Assembly: GCA_904063045.1 (NCBI GenBank)
Contig: CAJFCJ010000007.1
Span: forward strand, 616,819-680,818
Source: Dimorphilus gyrociliatus
Lineage: Eukaryota; Annelida; Polychaeta; Dinophilidae
Direction: 5' to 3'
DNA: 64,000 nt
Below are positions 1 through 10,940 of this stretch, piece after piece; within the stretch, counting starts at the first letter, position 1, and each line of letters begins with the position of its first letter. The position numbers were made by a program, and so were the translations under genes. The notes beneath the pieces were generated by a model, which did no database searches, had not been told where the DNA came from, and saw only the letters and a program-made list of their open reading frames with translations.

Positions 1-2
1 CA

Positions 3-179
3 GAAGTCTCGTTACAGTTTTGGCAGGAAAAGGAGTGTCTCAACCAGTTTATTACATTGTCCGCTCTCTATGCGAACAGTAAGTGAAAATAAATAATAAT
101 AAAAAAATATTTGCCTAATAAAACTAAAAGACGTTAATTCTTTTATCATCTTTTAGAAGGAGATAGACAGATTATCTAG
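3..179 (+). CDS. possible 3'-terminal exons of an unidentified gene
   Basis: The first 77 bases are open in all three forward frames and end at a good donor (GTAAGT at 78). A pyrimidine-rich acceptor ends at 156. Joining 3-77 to 157-179 in the third frame reads to a TAG at 177-179 and gives a C-terminus ending in YANKGDRQII. In the second frame the same splice meets a stop soon after the junction, and in the first frame it stays open. An AT-repeat desert follows and then the 3' end of a convergent gene, which suits a gene end here. I do not recognise the protein and most of it lies outside the window, so the frame choice is uncertain. Confidence 0.35.
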
Positions 180-221
180 TGGAATATACTTAAATGGTAA
201 TATATTTGAGAATCTATCTAG

Positions 222-256
222 AATATATATATATATATATTAAAATATATATACAG

Positions 257-316
<60 letters not shown>

Positions 317-338
317 CAAATATCTATATATATATATT
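222..338. repeat. (TA)n microsatellite
   Basis: This is an almost pure alternating TA tract with a few interruptions. A second, more degenerate TA/TG stretch lies at about 604-710. Together they fill most of the spacer between the two converging genes at the left edge, and no gene is seen in the rest of that spacer. Confidence 0.9.
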
Positions 339-754
339 TTACATGTATGAACTGATCAGGGATTTATGCCACCGATGACATAGTGTAGAAATTAAGAAAT
401 TCTGCAGAAGAATGACATTTCTCTAATCGCACAGCTTAAAACTGTGATCATGTGATTTATATTCGTTCATCCTGTCTCGCCGTCATTCGTAAACTCCTTA
501 TACATATCGTGAAAAAACGGCCGAGATCACTTAAGGTTTAATAATAATAACAATAAAAAAAACATGCATGTACGTTGAAACTGTTTACTGCAGAAATGTT
601 TTTAAAATATATACATATGTACATATATTGTGTATATAAAATACATATATACTGTATATATGTGTGTGTACTTATATATACATTTATATACATATATGTA
701 TTGAAATTAAACACGATAAAACTCTAGCATTGTATTGTGTAAGAAATAAATATT

Positions 755-2276
755 TTAAGCATCTTGAGCAAGCCACTTTTCAAGCAAATCTCCAATCTTT
801 TGGCGAGCTTTTGTTAGTTGTGGGGGATCCTTTTTAGATGGTGGATACATATTGGCGCAATGTGCTGTACCTTGAATAAATATAGCCGGCGCATCCTGGT
901 TAAGGTCCTTAGTTAAACCAACTGCATGCCAGGGATCTATACTACCATTTGGGAATACAATTCGTGTTGCCTTCAAATTTCTAGCTCCGTAATTAGTGTT
1001 TGTTTCGTTTACATTAGCTTCGAGGTCTTTTAGGTTAAATACACCAAAAACATCAGAGCATATCTTGGCAGAAAATTTTAATCCGAAACCACTTCCAAAA
1101 GGTTGTTTTGGAGAATCAGATGTCTGATACCACCCAAACTCATTACAAGTCTGATATATCCACTGACGACCACCCACTGCCGCCTTCCAAGAAACATCTT
1201 GTAATTCTTTGATAACAGATTTATATGAAAAATCTAGGCAAGTTTGATTCGCGTCTAATAACAACAAACTATTGACTTTAGCATAATTTTCTAAAGCGTT
1301 TTCTGAAGTGTTTTTGCCACCAGTCATCAATTTACATAGCAAATCTATTGTTATTTGACTTCCACCTTCAAAGTGTCTATTATCTTTATTGTATTGGACT
1401 ATTCCTTCGAAATTACCAGCCAAAGATTCAAGTAGGTTTGAAACGTCATCGTTTTTGCTCATATCAATATCTGCGCAAAGTTTGAACATTTTTTTTAATA
1501 GCTGGCGATCACTTTTCTTAGCAAGCATGGCTTTGAATTTTTGTGAAGCTAAAGAAATGCGTTCATCGCATTGAGGGTTTATGGAATTTAACGATGCAGC
1601 TACAACCTCTAAGTACTCGTAAAAGTTTACTTTAGCAAATAGAGGCGCACTAGATGCAACAGCAGCATGAACTAAGTGAGGATATTTGGCGCGAAACCAA
1701 GCTGATAAGGCACCCGAATAAGAACCGCCAAATGATACCCATTTAGCTTTATTCATTTTTAAAAGGCTACTCATTTTCACCCGGAAATTAGCTAAATCTC
1801 GAAGTGCTTGTTCGCTTGTCAAATAGCGAAGATTCTCAACGCTGACATTTCTGAAATAATATTGATGACCTATTACAAAAAGTGTTATCGCATTATATAA
1901 TAAATTACTTGGTTGGATGACTATCTCCATAGAATCGATGCTCGATTTGTATGCAATAAGCGTTATATCTTTTGGCAAATTCAATCCATTCTCCTTGTAC
2001 CATCCACTTAGGACTGGCGGGGCCTTCACCTCCGATTTGTAGGAAAACTGGCCCTCCCGGTTTATAAAAAGTACTGTTTACGTAATACTTTTGCTTCCAT
2101 GTTCTTGTGTCTGCTGGGTTAAAATGATCAAGTTTTTGTTCAAACCACTTAGGAGCCGGTAAATATTTTCGATCTATATGCCCCTCTGGCTCCTTCAAGC
2201 CTTGATGTCTCAACAGACTTAATGCTTCTGTTCCCAAAAGGGTGCAAAATATTAAAAAGGAGGCAAGAGAATTCAT
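755..2276 (-). CDS. serine carboxypeptidase S28 family, thymus-specific serine protease (PRSS16)-like
   Basis: This is a predicted secreted or lysosomal serine peptidase of family S28 (prolyl carboxypeptidase / DPP7 / PRSS16), which cleaves after proline or trims peptides in acidic compartments. There are two exons, 2276-1909 and 1850-755, with a 58-bp GT-AG intron, giving 487 residues, the usual family length. Residues 1-20 form a hydrophobic signal peptide. The family opening [13 protein letters not shown] and the block [11 protein letters not shown] are present. The nucleophile motif GGSYSG is near residue 165, the catalytic Asp sits in GSIDPWH and the His in GTAHCANMY, so the triad is complete. 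It is closer to PRSS16 than to PRCP by eye, but that is a judgement rather than a test. It stands head-to-head with Orai, 161 bp apart. Confidence 0.93.
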
Positions 2277-2437
2277 TTATCATGTAATAGTTTTTTATCA
2301 CATGACAATGGAATCACGTGACTTTACCGCCTCTTAATCTGGTTCGGTGGTGATTTTTTTAACAACTCAAATTGAATAAATTTTTCTTTATTTATTCCCT
2401 CCAAGGCACTTAACTTTCGCGAAAATTTTACACTGGT
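2277..2437. promoter_or_regulatory. short bidirectional intergenic promoter region
   Basis: Only 161 bp separate the start codons of the S28 peptidase (minus) and Orai (plus). Both 5' UTRs and both core promoters must therefore fit here or overlap coding sequence. I see no repeat or other ORF in it. The promoter role is inferred from the arrangement only. Confidence 0.5.
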
Positions 2438-3136
2438 ATGACAGAAAATGAACAGTTGTCGTGGTTACCTAATCATAGCGAGGAGGCCGAAACTCGATTA
2501 TCATGGAAGAATATGCATCTCGCCAGATCGAAATTAAAGGCGACCAGCAGAACATCGGCCCTTTTATCAGGTTTCGCAATGGTCGTAATGGTTGAGTCCG
2601 ATACCAAAAATGTTAACGAAGGCTTATTAATCGCGTTTAGTGTATGTACAACTCTAGTGGTTGCGGTACATCTATTAGCGTTGATGATAAGCACCTGTGT
2701 TCTTCCCAATATAGAAGGAGTTCTATCCCAGAACGAACTCAATTCAGTTCACGAATCTCCCCATGTAAATTAATCATTACGCACAAAACGCTTTAATTAA
2801 TATAACTCAATGAATTTTAAATGACAACAGGTACGAATGCGATACTATATTGATATTTCTTGGATGCTCTCCACATTCATCGGTATCTTACTCTTTCTGG
2901 TCGATATTGCAATTCTAGGTTGGATTAGATTTAGCAAATTAGAAACTAGTAATGGAAAATACAAAAGTACAACTGGAGCTGCGACAGCGTCAACAGTTAT
3001 TATCATGCCTGCAATTGTCATTTTTATCATATTCGCTGTGTTGTTCTATAGAGAATTAATTGCTCATCGTGTAGAAACAACTGCTAATAAATTCAAAGAG
3101 TTACAAACGATGATGTCTCAGTTACAACATGTTTAA
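2438..3136 (+). CDS. Orai: Orai, pore subunit of the store-operated calcium (CRAC) channel
   Basis: This is a plasma-membrane calcium channel subunit opened by STIM after ER store depletion. Exons 2438-2764 and 2831-3136 are joined by a 66-bp intron and give 210 residues with four membrane segments. The first helix carries the family signature [17 protein letters not shown], including the selectivity-filter glutamate (human E106) and the R91 equivalent. The next block [14 protein letters not shown] and the ESPH hinge before TM3 are also conserved. The C-terminal cytosolic helix that binds STIM is present ([13 protein letters not shown]). It is shorter than human ORAI1 (301) because the N-terminal tail, the TM1-TM2 loop and the TM3-TM4 loop are trimmed. 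The TM3 glutamate corresponding to human E190 is an aspartate here. Confidence 0.97.
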
Positions 3137-3389
3137 ATATTTCTCATTTTTTTTTTCTCTCGAAACACCTCTTGTCTGATAATACATTTTAAATTTGCCA
3201 ACGTGAGCAATCATAAAATATTTCTGTTATCTTTTAAAAGAAATTATCAAAATTATCAGAACTATTAAAATATTTCATGTATTGACAAGATATATTATTT
3301 ATTTTGTTTTCCTTTATCTTGGCTTATAAGACTTTTTATTGTATTCTTTTAATATTTTCTACTATCGTTCAAAATCTAGTATGCCGAAT

Positions 3390-3800
3390 TTAACAGGTTG
3401 GAAGCTTTTTCATTGCGCTGTCGCTTGGCCAGAAGGTAAAAGTAAGAACGGGAGTATCGTCTTCCTCCTGTACACCTTTTCCAGTAAAACATTTCAATTC
3501 GCTGATATAGCCGATAGTCAATGTCATATCTCCTCTGGCTCCACGGATCTTAAAGTCAAAATCATTACGATTTTCCTATAAAAAAACATAAAAGACGAAT
3601 GATTAAAGTTAACTCCCTGAGAAAAATCAAATATAAAATATTACCTTAGGAGATTGCGGTAAATCGAACTCAATTCCAGTAAATGGAAATTTAAGAGCGA
3701 CTCTCTTGTCCTCTACTGTGCAGGTTCCTGCAATTGGCAAGTTCGAGTTGGACATTGGCATCCTCATGTACATGGTGGCTTGTCCTTCGTAGGTAGGCAT
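3390..3800 (-). CDS. hypothetical 113-residue protein
   Basis: Two exons, 3800-3645 and 3575-3390, flank a 69-bp GT-AG intron in phase 0 and encode 113 residues starting MPTYEGQATMYMRM. There is no signal peptide or membrane segment. The protein looks like a small mixed beta fold with alternating hydrophobics (VALKFPFTGIEFDLP, MTLTIGYISELKCF) and ends in PTC. I do not recognise the family. Coding status is supported by the clean splice sites and frame continuity. It converges on Orai, whose stop lies 253 bp away. Confidence 0.6.
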
Positions 3801-4564
3801 AATTGAGTTTCTTAAGCTTTCAAAGTTAGAAAAGAAGAATGAGAGCTAGACCAGCGGTTTCTGCAATAAAATGAATTGTTGGTAAGGATATATCGGTCTG
3901 ACATTCATACACGTTATCAGCCATATTAATACTAATAAGACGGTCACAAATCTCACGATCGTTAATAAATAGCAAGTTTGTAAATATAAACAGCTCTTAT
4001 TTTGCGCTGTGCCTCTTTCATATTTGCATATTTTTTTCATATTTCATACTAGTTTGAAAAAAAGACTGTTTTTTTACAAAACTAATAAAAAACATAGAAA
4101 TAGAATAAAAAGGAAAATATTTGAATTTTTAATGTCAGCTTACCTTTGTTCTAGAGACAACTTTATCGCTTGGATGTACTTAAAACCTTTTTAAAAATAT
4201 TTGGGAGAGTCTACTTTGTGATATGTGGGCGGTACGGTTTCAGCACTCTACTTATTTGGATAGCCTTAAGTCACCGACAAAGTGTTGTAAAAGGTTATAA
4301 ATTGCATTCGAAATAATATAAATAAACTTTTTTTATAGCATAAACATGTGTTGGTTAATTAATCAAATTTCTTCGCGTAGTATACTTTGTATTTCGACCC
4401 AAGCTAAACGACACTTGTGTCATTTATTGCTTTACGTCTTATCAGTGTCAATATACATAATGGGAATGGTTTATTCAAACAAGATATCGTCTAATCTCCG
4501 CGTCATTTAAATTTGAGTAGGCGGATTTTTTTAATGGACAGTAATAAAGTCTGTTGTTCCAGTT
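3801..4564. other. intergenic spacer, no gene seen
   Basis: This AT-rich spacer lies between the small hypothetical gene and the end of the charged-protein gene, both minus strand. Open frames of about 60 codons on either strand have no splice context or recognisable protein pattern. It probably contains the small gene's promoter and the next gene's 3' UTR. Confidence 0.5.
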
Positions 4565-7548
4565 CTAGCGGACACAAGATGGCGTTTTCACCATGGAAGA
4601 GAATTTCAGGAAAGCTTCAACTACCGTTTGGGTTCTCCTTACTAAAGTAGATAGAAATCTTGATGCTTGAACATATAAAAAATAATAGCAAATGTCTCTG
4701 TTTTGTTCTATAACATTCTTATCCGTGCTGGTTATGTTCTCCAAACAAGATCTGACGATGAACATTTCCCGTTGAAATAGAAAACGTCTTCTATCATATA
4801 CGACTGGTTTACGCCTCTTCAACAAATAGATAATTTCGTCCACTGACAGTAATTGAGCAGACAGACATTCTTCATAATATATGAGTACATTGTCAACAAC
4901 CTGATTTGAATATTTCCATTTTTTTAGGGCCTGTTGTAGTGAGATTCGCACTTTTTCCAGAAAAACTGTATTTTCACTATGTATATCTAGGTCATAGCGT
5001 AAGTGACAATATATTTCATCCATTTTCCAAGGTCGCCTATCAAACATTCGGTAGGAGAGAACCTCTTCCCAACTGGCTCTACCTGAACTCACTTTCTGTT
5101 TGACTTTCTCCATTTCGTCTATTATAAATTCTATATCATACTCTTCACTAGTTGTATGAGATTGAGAAGTTTCTTTTTTTAATTTAGATTTTGCATTCTC
5201 ACTTTTACCTCGACTTGTCTTCTTCTTTCCTTCTGCTCTGGATTTCCTCTTCTCAGGTTTCTGTCTTTCGACTATTACTTCCTTTTCTTTTTCACATGTG
5301 GCTAAGACCACTTGAGCTTTTTCCTGTGGTTTCTTTTTCTCCTTCGTTTTACTGTCCTGTTTTCTCGTGCGTTGACTCTCAGCTTTAGATTTGGTAGTAT
5401 CCCTTCGCCTTGCTCTTCTCTCACCAACTCGCTTTACATTCTCCTTTGGCTCAGATTGTTTTCTTTTCTTTAGAGGCTCTCGAGACCTTTCAACATCTTT
5501 CATTTCAATTTCAACTATTTTATCTGTCTCCTCCATTTCGATTTTTACTCTCTTTCCCAACTCCAACAATGGCGGCTCCTTAACAGTTAGATTTACAAGC
5601 TTTTCATTTGCTTTCTTTTTTTGCTGAGGCAGTTCATTTGATCTTTGCTCTTTTTTAAAGCTATGCTTGACCTCACTTCCCGCCTCTCTCTTTCCCAACT
5701 GGTTGTTACTTGGCGCTGCCTCATTTTTCCCTTGATCAAACTTAGCGATTAATACCTCCTTATTATTTCTTTCTTGTTCTTTTGGAAGCTCTACATTTTG
5801 CTCAGTGACAATTTCCATTTGTGGAATTGTTTCAATATTAATTTCTGGCTCTCTCAAAGTTTCGACAGAAATTTCTTCAACATTCTTCATCTCTGATTCT
5901 TTCGAAAGTTCCACCTTATCTGCTGCTTCCATCTCGTTGACAACTTCCGTTTCTGACTGCAGTTCAGAGTTCATCTTTGAATCTGTTGAGATTTTCCCTT
6001 CACATTTTTTCATTTCTTCTACTTCTGATACCTTTTCAACATCTAACTCTTGTTCTTCAGACAAAACGTCGCCCGCATCGTTTTCTATATGTCCAGCTTG
6101 TTCTTCAGCAGCTGTTTCACATATCCTACTTTCATTAATCTCTTCCATTTTCTCCTCCATGTCACTTATGATACCTATGTCTTCTTTTTTCTCGCTCTCC
6201 ATGATGCAAATTTCTCTCGGATCTTCTGGTAAAGGATCTTTAACTTTCTCTAGACAACATGACATTTTTATATTTTTTGAAGTTACTTCATTGTTATTAG
6301 AATTCATTGTGTTAGAAAATTCTTCATTCTCAATTGATGATTCTAATCTACATTTACTTTCGTCCTGATCATTTTGGGCGGATACGTTTTGCAATTCGTT
6401 TGTCGTTTCTGTCTCCATTTCTTCTTCAATCCTAGAAGGTAGAATTTCAATACTCTCAAAGTCTAATTTCCTTTGTTCCGTTTGTTCCTCCTGGGTAATA
6501 TTTACACCTAACTCATGAATGATTATATTTTCATTATTAGTATTATATGATTCATCACTTTTTGATGACTCGAGAATCTCCTGTGAGTTACATTTCAAGT
6601 TGTTTTCAATTTCATTTGAAACTGTATGCTCTTCAATTTTTCTATTGGTTTCCAGTAACATCGTATCATCCTCCATTTCTGTTAAGTGATCATTATTATC
6701 ATCAGTCTCTTGTTTTTTATTTCCCTCCATGTTATCTTCAGTTTGATGCGTACTTTTATCGAAATTTTCGTTCGTATTTGGCTTTTCATCCTTATTGTCG
6801 TTCTCTTTCTCTGGTTCTCGTTTTTCCTCCTCAACTCCTTCTTCATTGTTCCTGTTCTCTATCATATTAACTTCTTCTTGTCTCTCGTTCTCGTTTTGTT
6901 GACTCTCAATATCAACTTTGCCACAAAACGCTTGTGTATTAGCTGCAGAATTTTCTGGCAAATTCTTCACAATGACGTCCGATTGTGAGGAATTCTCAGA
7001 TAATTTTTTGTTCAAATCATCCGTGTCCGAATGGTTTTTGAATTCTTTCTCTAAAGACTCTGATTGAGTTACTTCTTCACCTTCATTCACCAATTCCAGA
7101 CTTAATTCCTCTTTAACTTCTTCGCTTCGTTCAATTTCGTCGTGTCCCATTTCCATAGCTGAATCTGAAGTTAAAGCAATTTCGGTAGTCCCCTCAGTTG
7201 CTTCCAACTCAACCTTCTCTTCATGGTCATTTGGCTTCGATGGTAAAGTTTTCCCTTCTTCCAGTTGCTCGTTTTCCAATGAATGCTCCACAATTGAAAC
7301 TTTGACGCTGAAATCAACGTCTTCCATTGATTCATCATCCGATGACGAGCTAACACTTGAGTTGCTACCGAAATTTTTCGACTTTGTTTTATTCCACTCA
7401 TTTTTCTCTTTTAGCCTAATTACTGTTGAGGAATAATAGAAAATTATGTAACTATATTAAAAATTATGAACAATCTAATTATCAGACCTTCAGCTGCTTT
7501 ACAAAGTAGCAGAAGACCTTTGTGATGTTTGAAGTTGTCCTCAGGCAT
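4565..7548 (-). CDS. large Glu/Lys-rich protein of unknown function, folded C-terminus
   Basis: Exons 7548-7488 and 7422-4565 are joined by a 65-bp intron (phase 1) and give about 972 residues. From about residue 45 to 700 it is low-complexity and strongly acidic (runs of Glu with Asn, Ser, Thr), with a serine/aspartate patch near the N-terminus. Residues about 560-770 become lysine/arginine-rich with many KKK, KEK and RKQ groups, as in nuclear chromatin or RNA proteins. The last 200 residues look globular and helical, rich in Tyr, Leu and Arg (FDRRPWKMDEIYCHLRYDL, LLSVDEIIYLLKRRKP). I considered an LEDGF/HDGF-type integrase-binding domain but could not match it, and no PWWP domain is visible upstream. 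The start at 7548 is the first in-frame Met after an acceptor-like CAG, so an additional 5' exon is possible. Confidence 0.75.
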
Positions 7549-8932
7549 TTTAACATCTGTAAAGCACAAACTGACCACTTTAGCAATTTTAGTTGCGCAA
7601 CAATGATAGGATTTACTTGACAAATGCAGATAAACGGAATACTGCAAAAATATCAAGACTAATTCGACTTACAAAGTATTATTATCCACGTTGTCCAATT
7701 GAAAATAGACAATAAGCGAATATCAAATTTAATAGCTTAAACCACAAGAATATTCTATATTGGTATAAAGACACGTCAGTCCAAAGTCGTAATGAATACT
7801 GTAAGCCTATTAAATCTTTTATTTTTACCGGTATGCAAAAATAAACGAATTGCTCAGGCAATTAATTAGGACAAAATCCGTGATTTTTCTTTAAATACTC
7901 AAAATTAATTAATATCACAAAACAACAAGAATTTAAGTAACAAAAATACTTGGTGAATCTTAATACTTTGCTATATTAAAGACAAAACACGGTTTAATTA
8001 ATTTATTACAATCTTGTAAACTGGAAAACTTAAGGCTCATTTACTTCCGCTGTGTAAGAAAGTAGTACCTGAAAAATAGTGCTGGAACAAGTTGCTGCTC
8101 AAACTCACTTTGAATAGTTCTTACTCAACAAATTTTTAAGGTACTAACATTCTTCGTATAAATTGATATAATAAATGTAATAGCCAAGTTAATTTGTAAT
8201 ATAATTCACTTTTTCCCATAACCATGCCTTTTCCTAGCCTCATGTTTTCCTATTTTTATATTTTAAGTCTTCTCAGAAAAGTCACTTTCTTTGACTTCTA
8301 GAAATTATTAGACTTATTTAATATTAATTAACTTTAAATTATTCTTAAATATGCTATAAAAAAGCTTTAAAGATAAAAAAAAATTAACAAAGATATACAG
8401 TATTCTTCCCCAGGGTTCGTTGAGTATTTTTCATTTCCGCTACTTGAATCCATATATTTCTGATTTTCAACTGATATTATTGCTAAAAATGAATAATTTT
8501 TTACTTAAATTACTTATCTCCCCTTTAAATTTTTTATTTACCAGTTAAATGTTTCAAAAAATTAGCTTTAGTCAGTAAATCTGTAGTTCATACTCAAAAG
8601 TTCTACGATTGTAACGTTCTTTCCGGTTTTGGTTCGCGCGCCAAACGAAATGCTACGTGTATGCCTATAAGATTGCATCAATTACTGTTTATAAACAGAG
8701 AAGTATGGTTTTTTCGTTTTTGAATTTGAAGTGCAAAATTTGATTCTTTTCCCATACTACGCCTGTATCTTTTTTCAAAATCGATTGTTGTTCTGTCGTG
8801 AAGAATGGTTATATTTGGTAAAAATCTAACAATTATACAGGAGATAATGGCTATCATCATACTGTAGAAAAGTAAAGCATTAGGATATCGTGCATTATCT
8901 ATCTATGAACGCTTTGTGTGCTTTTAGTATAA
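7549..8932. other. intergenic spacer, no gene seen
   Basis: About 1.4 kb of AT-rich sequence separates the charged-protein gene from the 3' end of the UNC93A-like gene. Short ORFs on the minus strand (for example near 8680-8860) lack coding character. It should hold the promoter of the charged-protein gene. Confidence 0.5.
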
Positions 8933-10940
8933 TCATTTATTTTGTTCCTCATCGGCAACAGGAACGAAAACGCTCAATCTCCGGAAATATTGTTCCGATT
9001 GCCCTTCAGTACCATCTTGTGACATTGTTCTTAGCCTAATTATTTCAGCAGCTTTATCGGTAGAATATTTAGGCACATAAACAGGCGACTTGTGTCTAAC
9101 AACTTCAGTGACTGGATATAAACGATCATCCCTAACGGCTAAAGTCTTTTCATTTTCGGCAATATTCACGCTCCGATTTTCACGCCTAATTATGATTTCA
9201 ACAAGTAGAAAACAAATAATTCCTATAGCCAAGACAGTGAGTAAGATGTAAATTTTTATGCGAATGCATATGAAGGAACTATATGAGAACGAAGCAATCA
9301 TGCCAACGGCTTCCCATAAGCGATAATTCGAGAAAGCCGCTTCTGAATTATCCCGAAAAAGTAGGCTATAAAGTGCTGTAGTATTTATATTAAACCAATT
9401 AATAGTAACGGAAATGTATTTATATTTCAGAAATACCATTTATTTGCGTCTGCCATATAGCATCACCTATTCCCCAAGCAGCTGGCATTAGAAACATTAT
9501 CCATAACTCATTTGGATTAGGCACCCAGAAAAGAAAGATATTTAGGCATATCACATGGGCGGCAAAAGCTGCATATTAATTAATCGCAATCATAGCATAT
9601 ATTAAATGTGCAAATGACATACCTGTTACAAATACAGGAGCACGACCAAGTCTCTTTACCACCATACCTGACAAGACAGATACAACGGCAGCCGATGCGC
9701 AATAAGCTATAACAACTTTACCTATACTAGCGATTCCAATAGCGCATGCTATATAGGATTTTGTATATTCCGCTGTCATAAAAGCTTGTTCCATTCCAGT
9801 ATAGATTGTCAGGGGCGCCAATAGAACTTGATATTTGTTTCCCATTTGCGATATCGTCGAAGTAAACAAGCTAGCACTAAATTTAACATTTTTATTCTTT
9901 TCTTTTTGTTTAGCTGGCTCAGGGTCCATAAAAATGGATAGAAAAATAATCGATATGACGCCAAAAACAACATAAGTCCCAACCAGCGTCCAAACTACCC
10001 ATTGTTCTGGGCGTTGAGAGTCTACAGTTGTCTCATTTCCCCCAGCTATTAATCCGCAATCATTAGCTCCGCAATGCTCAAAGGATAGGACATCAGTTGT
10101 GTTACTACTAATAACAGCATTGTTGGAGGACATCGAAAGTATAGACGAAGAAAGTATGTTTCCCCATATTGGACCTAAAACGAATGGATGTCATTCTTGG
10201 GATTTCACACGATAATTTCAAACATAAATCACAAAATCCACGTTTATAATTTGTTTAAACAATGGAAAAAAACATGTGGCAAATATACGTAAGCTCGTTA
10301 CCTACGATAAGAACAGATATGTTTGTCGACATTAATTAAAATAAAATAACAACCTGACATAAAAAGCATGAAGAAAATTCCAAAAAACTTTGACAAAATT
10401 GCATCTGGAAGCTGATTGGTAAGTTGTGCATATTCAATTCCACTTAGGGTAAAATAAGTACAATGAGCAGTCCATAATACAGACCATGCTGCAAAATATC
10501 ATGGACAATGAATTATTCTTAAAAAACTTGATAGATACTAATTTACTTTACAGTTAATCCTATAAAAAAAATACACATTTTCAATTTTATCCTTATAAAT
10601 ACAAACCTAAGCCCATTAATAGAGCCCCAATGACGAGTGTTGCCCACGAAGCGTAAAGGTTCGCCGCCATCCATAATGTTAAACCGATCATACTTATGAC
10701 TAGGGACAATTTACATCCTAACTTTTGAACGACAATTGTCGAAAGAAAGATGCATGAAAATGCAGTTGCCGCAAAATTAGCTCCTAGTGAAATTACACCC
10801 ATCTCAGCATTCAAACTGCTTTGGAGTAAGAATAACCCTATGACTGCCGAATATAGAAAGACAAACGAAACCGTCACTACGGCAATATTTTTCACCATCC
10901 TCCATTTTTTGGCTTTTATTTCTTTATCTGCTTTTTCCAT
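8933..10940 (-). CDS. UNC93A-like multipass membrane protein
   Basis: This belongs to the UNC93 branch of the major facilitator superfamily, putative ion-channel regulators or transporters. Five exons were assembled: 10940-10607, 10488-10354, 10174-9623, 9568-9437 and 9375-8933, giving 531 residues. Landmarks shared with human UNC93A are a Leu-Gln-Ser-Ser-Leu in the first helix (FLLQSSLNAEMG), WTAHCTYFT, a cysteine pair CGANDCGL in the luminal loop, TIYTGMEQAFMTAEYTKSY, WGIGDAIWQTQIN and EAAFSNYRLWEA. The N-terminus is unusually basic (Lys/Arg-rich for 30 residues). The start is the first ATG in the open stretch, and a further upstream exon cannot be excluded. The 54-bp third intron lies inside an apparently open frame and removes an in-frame TAA. 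Confidence 0.92.

Noticed and set aside
4565-5300. LEDGF/HDGF integrase-binding domain in the charged protein
   Set aside because: The helical C-terminus did not match the known domain pattern and no PWWP domain was found upstream.
9576-9578. In-frame stop suggesting an UNC93A pseudogene
   Set aside because: It lies inside a 54-bp GT-AG intron whose removal restores the conserved protein sequence.
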